Positions 1-11,900 of a DNA stretch of 64,000 nucleotides are shown piece by piece; positions within the stretch are counted from its first letter, which is position 1; each line of letters begins with the position of its first letter. The stretch is from Symsagittifera roscoffensis. Lineage: Eukaryota; Xenacoelomorpha; Acoela; Convolutidae. The notes under the pieces were generated by a model, which did no database searches, had not been told where the DNA came from, and was given only the letters and a program-made list of their open reading frames with translations. Both the position numbers and the translations under genes were made by a program. The DNA lies in the NCBI RefSeq assembly GCF_963678635.1, contig NC_087068.1:51748731-51812730 (forward strand), given 5' to 3'.

Positions 1-1
1 A

Positions 2-2911
2 AAGACTGAACATAAGTCTCCAAAGTCTGAATATAAGTCTGTAAAGTCGGAACATAAGTCTGCAAAGTCTGAACATAAGTCTCCAAACTCTGAACTTAAG
101 TCTGCAAAGTCTGAACATAAATCTGCAAAGTCTGAATCTAAGTCTGCAAAATCTGAACATAAGTCTCCAAAGACTGAACATAAGTCTCCAAAGACTGAAC
201 TTAAGTCTGCAAAGTCTGAACATAAGTCTGAACAGTCTGAACTTAAGTCTCCAAAGTCTGAACTTAAGTCTGCAAAGTCTGAACTTAAGTCTGCAGAGTC
301 TGAACCTAAGTCTGCAAAGTCTGAACTTAAAACTGCAAAGTCTGAACATAAGTCTGCAAAGTCTAAACATAAGTCTGCAAAGCCTGAACATAAGTCTCCA
401 AAGTCTGAATATAAGTCTGCAAAGTCTGAACAAAAGTCTGCAAATTCTAAACATAGGTCTCCAAACTCTGAACTTAAGTCTGCAAAGTCTGAACATAAAT
501 CTGCAAAGTCTAAATCTAAGTCTGCAAAGTCTGAACTTAAGTCTGCAAAGTCTGAACATAAGTCTGCGAAGTCTGAGTTAAGTCTGCAAAGTCTGAAAAT
601 GAGTCTGCAATCTGAACTTAAGTCTGCAAAGTCTGAACATAAATCTGCAAAGACTGAACCTAAGTCTGCAAAGCCTGAACATAAGTCTCCAAAGTCTAAA
701 TATAAGTCTCCAAAGTCTGAATATAAGTCTGTAAAGTCGGAACATAAGTCTGCAAAGTCTGAACATAAGTCTCCAAACTCTGAACTTAAGTCTGCAAAGT
801 CTGAACATAAATCTGCAAAGTCTGAATCTAAGTCTGCAAAATCTGAACATAAGTCTCCAAAGACTGAACATAAGTCTCCAAAGACTGAACTTAAGTCTGC
901 AAAGTCTGAACATAAGTCTGAACAGTCTGAACTTAAGTCTCCAAAGTCTGAACTTAAGTCTGCAAAGTCTGAACTTAAGTCTGCAGAGTCTGAACCTAAG
1001 TCTGCAAAGTCTGAACTTAAAACTGCAAAGTCTGAACATAAGTCTGCAAAGTCTAAACATAAGTCTGCAAAGCCTGAACATAAGTCTCCAAAGTCTGAAT
1101 ATAAGTCTGCAAAGTCTGAACACAAGTCTGCAAATTCTAAACATAGGTCTCCAAACTCTGAACTTAAGTCTGCAAAGTCTGAACATAAATCTGCAAAGTC
1201 TAAATCTAAGTCTGCAAAGTCTGAACTTAAGTCTGCAAAGTCTGAACATAAGTCTGCGAAGTCTGAGTTAAGTCTGCAAAGTCTGAAAATGAGTCTGCAA
1301 TCTGAACTTAAGTCTGCAAAGTCTGAACATAAATCTGCAAAGACTGAACCTAAGTCTGCAAAGCCTGAACATAAGTCTCCAAAGTCTAAATATAAGTCTG
1401 CAAAGTCTAAATCTAAGTCTGCAAAGTCTGAACTTAAGTCTGCAAAGTCTGAACACAAGTCTGCGAAGTCTGAGTTAAGTCTGCAAAGTCTGAAAATGAG
1501 TCTGCAATCTGAACTTAAGTCTGCAAAGTCTGAACATAAATCTGCAAAGTCTGAACCTAAGTCTGCAAAATCTGAACATAAGTCTCCAAAGACTGAACAT
1601 AAGTCTCCAAAGACTGAACTTAAGTCTGCAAAGTCTGAACATAAGTCTGAACAGTCTGAACTTAAGTCTCCAAAGTCTGAACTTAAGTCTGCAAAGTCTG
1701 AACTTAAGTCTGCAGAGTCTGAACCTAAGTCTGCAAAGTCTGAACTTAAAACTGCAAAGTCTGAACATAAGTCTGCAAAGTCTAAACATAAGTCTGCAAA
1801 GCCTGAACATAAGTCTCCAAAGTCTGAATATAAGTCTGCAAAGTCTGAACATAAGTCTGCAAATTCTAAACATAGGTCTCCAAACTCTGAACTTAAGTCT
1901 GCAAAGTCTGAACATAAATCTGCAAAGTCTAAATCTAAGTCTGCAAAGTCTGAACTTAAGTCTGCAAAGTCTGAACATAAGTCTGCGAAGTCTGAGTTAA
2001 GTCTGCAAAGTCTGAAAATGAGTCTGCAATCTGAACTTAAGTCTGCAAAGTCTGAACATAAATCTGCAAAGACTGAACCTAAGTCTGCAAAGCCTGAACA
2101 TAAGTCTCCAAAGTCTAAATATAAGTCTGCAAAGTCTGAACATAAGTCTGCAAAGTCTGATCATAAGTCTCCAAACTCTGAACTTAAGTCTGCAAAGTCT
2201 GAACATAAAACTGCAAAGTCTGAATCGAAGTCTGCAAAGTCTGAAAATAAGTCTCCAAAGTCTGAACGTAAGTCTCCAAACTCTGAACTTAAGGCTGCAA
2301 AGTCTGAACATAAATCTGCAAAGTCTGAACATAAGTCTGCAAAGTCTGAACTTAAATCTACAAAGTCTGAACATAAGTCTGCGAAGTCTGAGTTAAGTCT
2401 GCAAAGTCTGAAAATGAGTCTGCAATCTGAACTTAAATCTGCAAAGTCTGAACATAAATCTCCAAATCCTGAACATAAGTCTCCAAAGACTGAACATAAG
2501 TCTCCAAAGTCTGAACTTAAGTCTGCAAAGTCTGAACTTAAGTCTGCAGCGTCTGAACCTAAGTCTGCAAAGTCTGAACTTAAAACTGCAAAGTCTGAAC
2601 ATAAGTCTGCAAAGTCTAAACATAAGTCTGCAAAGCCTGAACATAAGTCTCCAAAGTCTGAATATAAGTCTGCAAAGTCTGAACATAAGTCTGCAAAGTC
2701 TGAACATAAGTCTCCAAACTCTGAACTTAAGTCTGCAAAGTCTGAACATAAATCTGCAAAGTCTGAATCTAAGTCTGCAAAGTCTGAACTTAAGTCTGCA
2801 AAGTCTGAACATAAGTCTGCGAAGTCTGAGTTAAGTCTGCAAAGTCTGAAAATGAGTCTGCAATCTGAACTTAAGTCTGCAAAGTCTGAACATAAATCTC
2901 CAAAGTCTTAA
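2..2911 (+). other. stop-free heptad frame in the array, probably not a gene
   Basis: Reading from base 2, the plus strand is open for about 970 codons and encodes heptads of the type K-S-[AP]-K-S-E-[HLYS]. It ends at a TAA at 2909-2911, created by a G-to-T change in TCTGAAC. The frame survives five copies of the higher-order marker because its two deletions compensate. The peptide resembles low-complexity KSP-type repeats superficially, but no start context, unique N-terminus, splice structure or codon bias separates it from the other four open frames. A second stop follows within 30 bases and the frame then drifts. I judge it a consequence of a 21-bp period without stop codons. Confidence 0.3.
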
Positions 2912-4750
2912 CATAAGTCTCCAAAGACTGAACATTAGTCTCCAAAGACTGAACTTAAGTCTGCAAAGTCTGAACATAAGTCTGAAAAGTCTGAACTTAA
3001 GTCTCCAAAGTCTGAACTTAAGTCTGCAAAATCTGAACTTAAGTCTGCAGAGTCTGAACCTAAGTCTGCAAAGTCTGAACTTAAAACTGCAAACTCTGAA
3101 CATAAGTCTGCAAAGTCTAAACATAAGTCTGCAAAGCCTGAACATAAGTCTGCAAAGTCTGAACTTAAGTCTGCAGAGTCTGAATATAAGTCTCCAAACT
3201 CTGAACTTAAGTCTGCAAAGTCTGAACATAAATCTGCAAAGTCTAAATCTAAGTCTGCAAAGTCTGAACTTAAGTCTGCAAAGTCTGAACATAAGTCTGC
3301 GAAGTCTGAGTTAAGTCTGCAAAGTCTGAAAATGAGTCTGCAAAGTCTGAACTTAAAACTGCAAAGTCTGAACATAAGTCTGCAAAGTCTAAACATAAGT
3401 CTGCAAAGCCTGAACATAAGTCTCCAAAGACTGAACTTAAGTCTGCAAAGTCTGAACATAAGTCTGAAAAGTCTGAACTTAAGTCTCCAAAGTCTGAACT
3501 TAAGTCTGCAAAGTCTGAACTTAAGTCTGCAGAGTCTGAACCTAAGTCTGCAAAGTCTGAACTTAAAACTGCAAAGTCTGAACATAAGTCTGCAAAGTCT
3601 AAACATAAGTCTGCAAAGCCTGAACATAAGTCTCCAAAGTCTGAATATAAGTCTGCAAAGTCTGAACATAAGTCTGCAAATTCTGAACATAAGTCTCCAA
3701 ACCCTGAACTTAAGTCTGCAAAGTCTGAACATAAATCTGCAAAGTCTAAATCTAAGTCTGCAAAGTCTGAACTTAAGTCTGCAAAGTCTGAACATAAGTC
3801 TGCGAAGTTTGAGTTAAGTCTGCAAAGTCTGAAAATGAGTCTGCAATCTGAACTTAAGTCTGCAAAGTCTGAACATAAATCTGCAAAGTCTGAACCTAAG
3901 TCTGCAAAGCCTGAACATAAGTCTCCAAAGTCTGAATATAAGTCTGCAAAGTCTGAACATAAGTCTGCAAAGTCTGATCATAAGTCTCCAAACTCTGAAC
4001 TTAAGTCCGCAAAGTCTGAACATAAATCTGCAAAGTCTGAATCTAAGTCTGCAAAGTCTGAAAATAAGTCTCCAAAGTCTGAAAATAAGTCTCCAAACTC
4101 TGAACTTAAGTCTGGAAAGTCTGAACATAAATCTGCAAAGTCTGAACATAAGTCTGCAAAGTCTGAAATTAAGTCTGCAAAGTCTGAACATAAGTCTGCG
4201 AAGTCTGAGTTAAGTCTGCAAAGTCTGAAAATGAGTCTGCAATCTGAACTTAAGTCTGCAAAGTCTGAACATAAATCTCCAAAGTCTGAACATAAGTCTC
4301 CAAAGACTGAACATAAGTCTCCAAAGACTGAACTTAAGTCTGCAAAGTCTGAACATAAGTCTGAAAAGTCTGAACTTAAGTCTCCAAAGTCTGAACTTAA
4401 GTCTGCAAAGTCTGAACCTAAGTCTGCAGAGTCTGAAGCTAAGTCTGCAAAGTCTGAACTTAAAACTGCAAAGTCTGAACATAAGTCTGCAAAGTCTAAA
4501 CATAAGTCTGCAAAGCCTGAACATAAGTCTCCAAAGTCTGAACATAAGTCTGCAAAGTCTGAACATAAGTCTGCAAATTCTGAACATAAGTCTCCAAACT
4601 CTGAACTTAAGTCTGCAAGGTCTGAACATAAATCTGCAAAGTCTAAATCTAAGTCTGCAAAGTCTGAACTTAAGTCTGCAAAGTCTGAACATAAGTCTGC
4701 GAAGTCTGAGTTAAGTCTGCAAAGTCTGAAAATGAGTCTGCAATCTGAAC
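575..4750. repeat. higher-order repeat family A inside the satellite
   Basis: A diagnostic variant, GAGTTAAGTCTG followed about 20 bases later by ATGAGTCTGCAATCTG, recurs at about 575, 1265, 1472, 1994, 2390, 2828, 3308, 3811, 4207 and 4708. Spacings are 690, 207, 522, 396, 438, 480, 503, 396 and 501 bp. Long runs of variant units between markers repeat in the same order (for example 1-690 versus 691-1380), which shows amplification of multi-unit blocks by unequal exchange. Relative to the basic unit the marker carries a one-base deletion (GAACTT to GAGTT) and a two-base deletion (GCAAAGTCT to GCAATCT), which together restore the plus-strand KSAKSE frame. The copy at 3308 lacks the second deletion. 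Confidence 0.85.
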
Positions 4751-7700
4751 TTAAGTCTGCAAAGTCTGAACATAAATCTGCAAAGTCTGAACCTAAGTCT
4801 GCAAAGCCTGAACATAAGTCTCTAAAGTCTGAATATAAGTCTGCAAAGTCTGAACATAAGTCTGCAAAGTCTGATCATAAGTCTCCTAACTCTGAACTTA
4901 AGTCTGCAAAGTCTGAACATAAATCTGCAAAGTCTGAATCTAAGTCTGCAAAGTCTGAAAATAAGTCTCCAAAGTCTGAACATAAGTCTCCAAACTCTGA
5001 ACTCAAGTCTGCAAAGTCTGAACATAAATCTGCAAAGTCTGAACATAAGTCTCCAAACTCTGAACTTGAGTCTGCAAAGTCTGAACATAAATCTGCAAAG
5101 TCTGAATCTAAGTCTGCAAAGTCTGAACGTAAGTCTCCAAAGTCTGAATTTAAGTCTCCAAACTCTGAACATAAATCTGCAAAGTCTGAATCTAAGTCTG
5201 CAAAGTCTGAAAATAAGTCTCCAAAGTCTGAACATAAGTCTCCAAACTCTGAACTTAAGTCTGCAAAGTCTGAACATAAATCTGCAAAGTCTGAACATAA
5301 AACTGCAAAGTCTGAATCTAAGTCTGCAAAGTCTGAAAATAAGTCTCCAAAGTCTGAACTTAGGTCTGCAAAGTCTGAACAGAAGTCTGCAAAGTCTGAA
5401 CATAAGTCTGCAAAGTCTGAACATAAGTCTCCAAAGTCTGAACATAAGTCTCCAAAGTCTGAACTTAAGTCTGCAAAGTCTGAACATAAGTCTGCAAAGT
5501 CTGAACTTAAGTCTCCAAAGTCTGAACTTAAGTCTGCAAAGTCTGAACTTAAGTCTGCAGAGTCTGAACCTAAGTCTGCGAAGTCTGAACTTAAAACTGC
5601 AAAGTCTGAACATAAGTCTGCAAAGTCTAAACATAAGTCTGCAAAGTCTGAATCTAAGTCTGCAAAGTCTGAAAATAAGTCTCCAAAGTCTGAACATAAG
5701 TCTCCAAACTCTGAACTTAAGTCTGCAAAGTCTGAACATAAATCTGCAGAGTCTGAACATAAGTCTCCAAACTCTGAACTTAAGTCTGCAAAGTCTGAAC
5801 ATAAATCTGCAAAGTCTGATTATAAATCTGCAAAGTCTGAATCTAAGTATGCAAAGTCTGAAAATAAGTCTCCAAAGTCTGAACATAAGTCTCCAAACTC
5901 TGAACTTAAGTCTGCAAAGTCTGAACATAAATCTGCAAAGTCTGAACATAAATCTGCAAAGTCTGACAATAAATCTGCAAAGTCTGACAATAAATCTGCA
6001 AAGTCTGAACATAAGTCTCCAAACTCTGAATTTAAGTCAACAAAGTCTGAACATAAGTCTCCAAACTCTGAACTTAGGTCTGCAAAGTCTGAACATTAAT
6101 CTGCAAAGTCTGAATCTAAGTCTGCAAAGTCTGAACTTAAGTCTCCAAAGTCTGAACTTAAGTCTCCAAACTCTGAACATAAATCTGCAAAGTCTGAATC
6201 TAAGTCTGCAAAGTCTGAACTTAAAACTGCAAAGTCTGAACATAAGTCTGCAAAGTCTAAACATAAGTCTGCAAAGTCTGAATCTAAGTCTGCAAAGTCT
6301 GAAAATAGTCTGAACATAAATCTCCAAACTCTGAACTTAAGTCTGCAAAGTCTGAACATAAATCTGCAAAGTCTGAACATAAGTCTCCAAACTCTGAACT
6401 TAAGTCTCCAAAGTCTGAACATAAATCTGCAAAGTCTGAACATAAATCTGCAAAGTCTGAACATAAATCTGCAAAGTCTGAATCTAAGTCTGCAAAGTCT
6501 GAAAATCAGTCTCCAAAGTCTAAACATAAGTCTCCAAACTCTGAACTTAAGTCTGCAAAGTCTGAACATAAATCTGCAAAGTCTGAACGTAAATCTGCAA
6601 AGTCTGAACATAAATCTGCAAAGTCTGAACATAAGTCTCCAAACTCTGAACTTACGTCTGCAAAGTCTGAACATAAGTCACCAAACTCTGAACTTAAGTC
6701 TGCAAAGTCTGAACATAAATCTGCAAAGTCTGAATCTAAGTCTGCAAAGTCTGAACTTAAGTCTCCAAAGTCTGAACTTAAGTCTCCAAACTCTGAACAT
6801 AAATCTGCAAAGTCTGAATCTAAGTCTGCAAAGTCTGAAAATAAGTCTCCAAAGTCTGAACATAAATCTCCAAACTCTGAACTTAAGTCTGCAAAGTCTG
6901 AACATAAATCTGCAAAGTCTGAACATAAATCTGCAAAGTCTGAACATAAATCTGCAAAGTCTGAATCTAAGTCTGCAAAGTCTGAAAATAAGTCTCCAAA
7001 GTCTGAACATTAGTCTCCAAACTCTGAACTTAAGTCTGCAAAGTCTGAACATAAATCTGCAAAGTCTGAACATAAATCTGCAAAGTCAAGTCTGAACATA
7101 AATCTGCAAAGTCTGAACATAAGTCTCCAAACTCTGAACTTAAGTCTGCAAAGTCTGAACATAAGTCTCCAAACTCTGAACTTAAGTCTGCGAAGTCTGA
7201 ACTTAAATCTGCAAAGTCTGAATCTAAGTCTGCAAAGTCTGAACTTAAGTCTCCAAAGTCTGAACTTAAGTCTCCAAACTCTGAACATAAATCTGCAAAG
7301 TCTGAACATAAATCTGCAAAGTCTGAACATAAATCTGCAAAGTCTGAACATAAATCTGCAAAGTCTGAACATAAGTCTCCAAACTCTGAATTTAAGTCTA
7401 CAAAGTCTGAACATAAATCTGCAAAGTCTGAATCTAAGTCTGCAAAGGCTGAAAATAAATCTCCAAAGTCTGAACTTAGGCCTGCAAAGTCTGAACAGAA
7501 GTCTCCAAAGTCTGAACTTAAGTCTCCAAACTCTGAACATAAATCTGCAAAGTCTGAATCTAAGTCTGCAAAGTCTGAACTTAAAACTGCAAAGTCTGAA
7601 CATAAGTCTGCAAAGTCTAAACATAAGTCTGCAAAGTCTGAATCTAAGTCTGCAAAGTCTGAAAATAGTCTGAACATAAATCTCCAAACTCTGAACTTAA

Positions 7701-8905
7701 GTCTGCAAAGTCTGAACATAAATCTGCAAGTCTGAACATAAATCTCCAAACTCTGAACTTAAGTCTGCAAAGTCTGAACATAAATCTGCAAAGTCTGAAC
7801 ATAAATCTGCAAAGTCTGAACATAAATCTGCAAAGTCTGAATCTTAGTCTGCAAAGTCTGAAAATAAGTCTCCAAAGTCTAAACATAAGTCTCCAAACTC
7901 TGAAATTAAGTCTGCAAAGTCTGAACATAAATCTGCAAAGTCTGAACGTAAATCTGCAAAGTCTGAACATAAATCTGCAAAGTCTGAACATAAGTCTCCA
8001 AACTCTGAACTTAAGTCTGCAAAGTCTGAACATAAATCACCAAACTCTGAACTTAAGCCTGCAAGGTCTGAACATAAATCTGCAAAGTCTGAATCTAAGT
8101 CTGCAAAGTCTGAACTTAAGTCTCCAAAGTCTGAACTTAAGTCTCCAAACTCTGAACATAAATCTGCAAAGTCTGAATCTAAGTCTGCAAAGTCTGAAAA
8201 TAAGTCTCCAAAGTCTGAACATAAATCTCCAAACTCTGAACTTAAGTCTGCAAAGTCTGAACATAAATCTGCAAAGTCTGAACATAAATCTGCAAAGTCT
8301 GAACATAAATCTGCAAAGTCTGAATCTAAGTCTGCAAAGTCTGAAAATAAGTCTCCAAAGTCTGAACATAAGTCTCCAAACTCTGAACTTAAGTCTGCAA
8401 AGTCTGAACATAAATCTGCAAAGTCTGAAAATAAATCTGCAAAGTCAAGTCGGAACAAAAATCTGCAAAGTCTGAACATAAGTCTCCAAACTCTGAACTT
8501 AAGTCTGCAAAGTCTGAACATAAGTCTCCAAACTCTGAACTTAAGTCTGCGAAGTCTGAACATAAATCTGCAAAGTCTGAATCTAAGTCTGCAAAGTCTG
8601 AACTTAAGTCTCCAAAGTCAGAACATAAATCTGCAAAGTCTGAACATAAATCTGCAAAGTCTGAACATAAATCTGCAAAGTCTGAACATAAATCTGCAAA
8701 GTCTGAACATAAGTCTCCAAACTCTGAATTTAAGTCTACAAAGTCTGAACATAAATCTGCAAAGTCTGAATCTAAGTCTGCAAAGACTGAAAATAAGTCT
8801 CCAAAGTCTGAACTTAGGCCTGCAAAGTCTGAACAGAAGTCTGCAAAGTCTGAACATAAGTCTGCAAAGTCTGAACATAAGTCTCCAAAGTCTGAACATA
8901 AGTCT

Positions 8906-11900
8906 CCATAATCTGAACTTAAGTCTGCAAAGTCTGAACATAAGTCTGCAAAGTTTGAACTTAAGTCTCCAAAGTCTGACCTTAAGTCTGCAAAGTCTGA
9001 ACTTAAGTCTGCAGAGTCTGAACCTAAGTCTGCGAAGTTTGAACTTAAAACTGCAAAGTCTGAACATAAGTTTGCAAAGTCTAAACATAAGTTTCCAAAG
9101 TCTGAACTTAAGTCTGCAAAGTCTGAACATAAGTCACCAAACTCTGAACTTAAGTCTGCAAAGTCTGAACATAAATCTGCAAAGTCTGATTCTAAGTCTG
9201 CAAACTCTGAACTTAAGTCTGCAAAGTCTGAACATAAGTCACCAAACTCTGAACTTAAGTCTGCAAAGTCTGAACATAAATCTGCAAAGTCTGAATCTAT
9301 GTCTGCAAAGTCTGAACTTAAGTCTCCAAAGTCTGAACTTAAGTCTCCAAACTCTGAACATAAATCTGCAAAGTCTGAATCTAAGTCTGCAAAGTCTGAA
9401 AATAAGTATCCAAAGTCTGAACATAAATCTCCAAACTCTGAACTTAAGTCTGCAAAGTCTGAACATAAATCTGCAAAGTCTGAACATAAATCTGCAAAGT
9501 CAAGTCTGAACATAAATCTGCAAAGTCTGAACATAAGTCTCCAAACTGTGAACTTAAGTCTGCGAAGTCTGAACATAAATCTGCAAAGTCTGAATCTAAG
9601 TCTGCAAAGTCTGAACTTAAGTCTCCAAAGTCTGAACTTAAGTCTCCAAACTCTGAACATAAATCTGCAAAGTCTGAACATAAATCTGCAAAGTCTGAAC
9701 ATAAATCTGCAAAGTCTGAACATAAATCTGCAAAGTCTGAACATAAGTCTCCAAACTCTGAATTTAAGTCTACAAAGTCTGAACATAAATCTGAAAAATC
9801 TGAATCTAAGTCTGCAAAGGCTGAAAATAAGTCTCCAAAGTCTGAACTTAGGTCTGCAAAGTCTGAACAGAAGTCTGCAAAGTCTGAACATAAGTCTGCA
9901 AAGTCTGAACATAAGTCTCCAAAGTCTGAACATAAGTCTCCATAATCTGAACTTAAGTCTGCAAAGTCTGAACATAAGTCTGCAAAGTTTGAACTTAAGT
10001 CTCCAAAGTCTGAACTTAAGTCTGCAAAGTCTGAACTTAAGTCTGCAGAGTCTGAACCTAAGTCTGCGAAGTTTGAACTTAAAACTGCAAAGTCTGAACA
10101 TAAGTTTGCAAAGTCTAAACATAAGTTTCCAAAGTCTGAACTTAAGTCTGCAAACTCTGAACTTAAGTCTACAAAGTCTGAACATAAGTCACCAAACTCT
10201 GAACTTAAGTCTGCAAAGTCTGAACATAAATCTGCAAAGTCTGATTCTAAGTCTGCAAACTCTGAACTTAAGTCTGCAAAGTCTGAACATAAGTCACCAA
10301 ACTCGGAACTTAAGACTGCAAAGTCTGAACATAAATCTGCAAAGTCTGAATCTATGTCTGCAAAGTCTGAACTTAAGTCTCCAAAGTCTGAACTTAAGTC
10401 TCCAAACTCTGAACATAAATCTGCAAAGTCTGAATCTAAGTCTGCAAAGTCTGAAAATAAGTCTCCAAAGTCTGAACATAAATCTCCAAACTCTGAACTT
10501 AAGTCTGCAAAGTCTGAACATAAATCTGCAAAGTCTGAACATAAATCTGCAAAGTCAAGTCTGAACATAAATCTGCAAAGTCTGAACATAAGTCTCCAAA
10601 CTCTGAACTTAAGTCTGCAAAGTCTGAACATAAGTCTCCAAACTGTGAACTTAAGTCTGCGAAGTCTGAACATAAATCTGCAAAGTCTGAATCTAAGTCT
10701 GCAAAGTCTGAACTTAAGTCTCCAAAGTCTGAACTTAAGTCTCCAAACTCTGAACATAAATCTGCAAAGTCTGAACATAAATCTGCAAAGTCTGAACATA
10801 AATCTGCAAAGTCTGAACATAAATCTGCAAAGTCTGAACATAAGTCCCCAAACTCTGAATTTAAGTCTACAAAGTCTGAACATAAATCTGCAAAATCTGA
10901 ATCTAAGTCTGCAAAGGCTGAAAATAAGTCTCCAAAGTCTGAACTTAGGTCTGCAAAGTCTGAACAGAAGTCTGCAAAGTCTGAACATAAGTCTGCAAAG
11001 TCTGAACATAAGTCTCCAAAGTCTAAACATAACTCTCCATAATCTGAACTTAAGTCTGCAAAGTCTGAACATAAGTCTGCAAAGTTTGAACTTAAGTCTC
11101 CAAAGTCTGAACTTAAGTCTGCAAAGTCTGAACTTAAATCTGCAGAGTCTGAACCTATGTCTGCGAAGTCTGAACTTAAAACTGCAAAGTCTGAACATAA
11201 GTTTGCAAAGTCTAAACATAAGTTTCCAAAGTCTGAACTTAAGTCTGCAAACTCTGAACTTAAGTCTGCAAAGTCTGAACATAAGTCACCAAACTCTGAA
11301 CTTAAGTCTGCAAAGTCTGAACATAAATCTGCAAAGTCTGAATCTAAGTCTGCAAACTCTGAACTTAAGTCTGCAAAGTCTGAACATAAGTTACCAAACT
11401 CTGAACTTAAGTCTGCAAAGTCTGAGCATAAATCTGCAAAGTCTGAATCTAAGTCTGCAAAGTCTGAACATAAGTCTCCAAAGTCTGAACTTAAGTCTCC
11501 AAACTCTGAACATAAATCTGCATAGTCTGAATCTAAGTCTGCAAAGTCTGAAAATAAGTCTCCAAAGTCTGAACATAAATCTCCAAACTCTGAACTTAAG
11601 TCTGCAAAGTCTGAACATAAATCTGCAAAGTCTGAACATAAATCTGCAAAGTCTGAACATAAATCTGCAAAGTCTGAATCTAAGTCTGCAAAGTCTGAAA
11701 ATAAGTCTCCAAAGTCTGAACATAAGTCTCCAAACTCTGAACTTAAGTCTGCAAAGTCTGAACATAAATCTGCAAAGTCTGAACATAAATCTGCAAAGTC
11801 AAGTCTGAACATAAATCTGCAAAGTCTGAACATAAGTCTCCAAACTCTGAACTTAAGTCTGCAAAGTCTGAACATAAGTCTCCAAACTCTGAACTTAAGT

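Noticed and set aside
2-2911. A neurofilament-like KSP repeat gene
   Set aside because: Only the low-complexity pattern matches; no unique termini, introns or frame bias. Family B units put a stop in this frame in every copy.
578-8411. Many long minus-strand frames of MFRLCRL-type repeats, for example 4822-6012, as possible Cys/Arg-rich protein genes
   Set aside because: They are the antisense reading of the 21-bp satellite. All minus frames of the unit are stop-free, so length carries no coding information.
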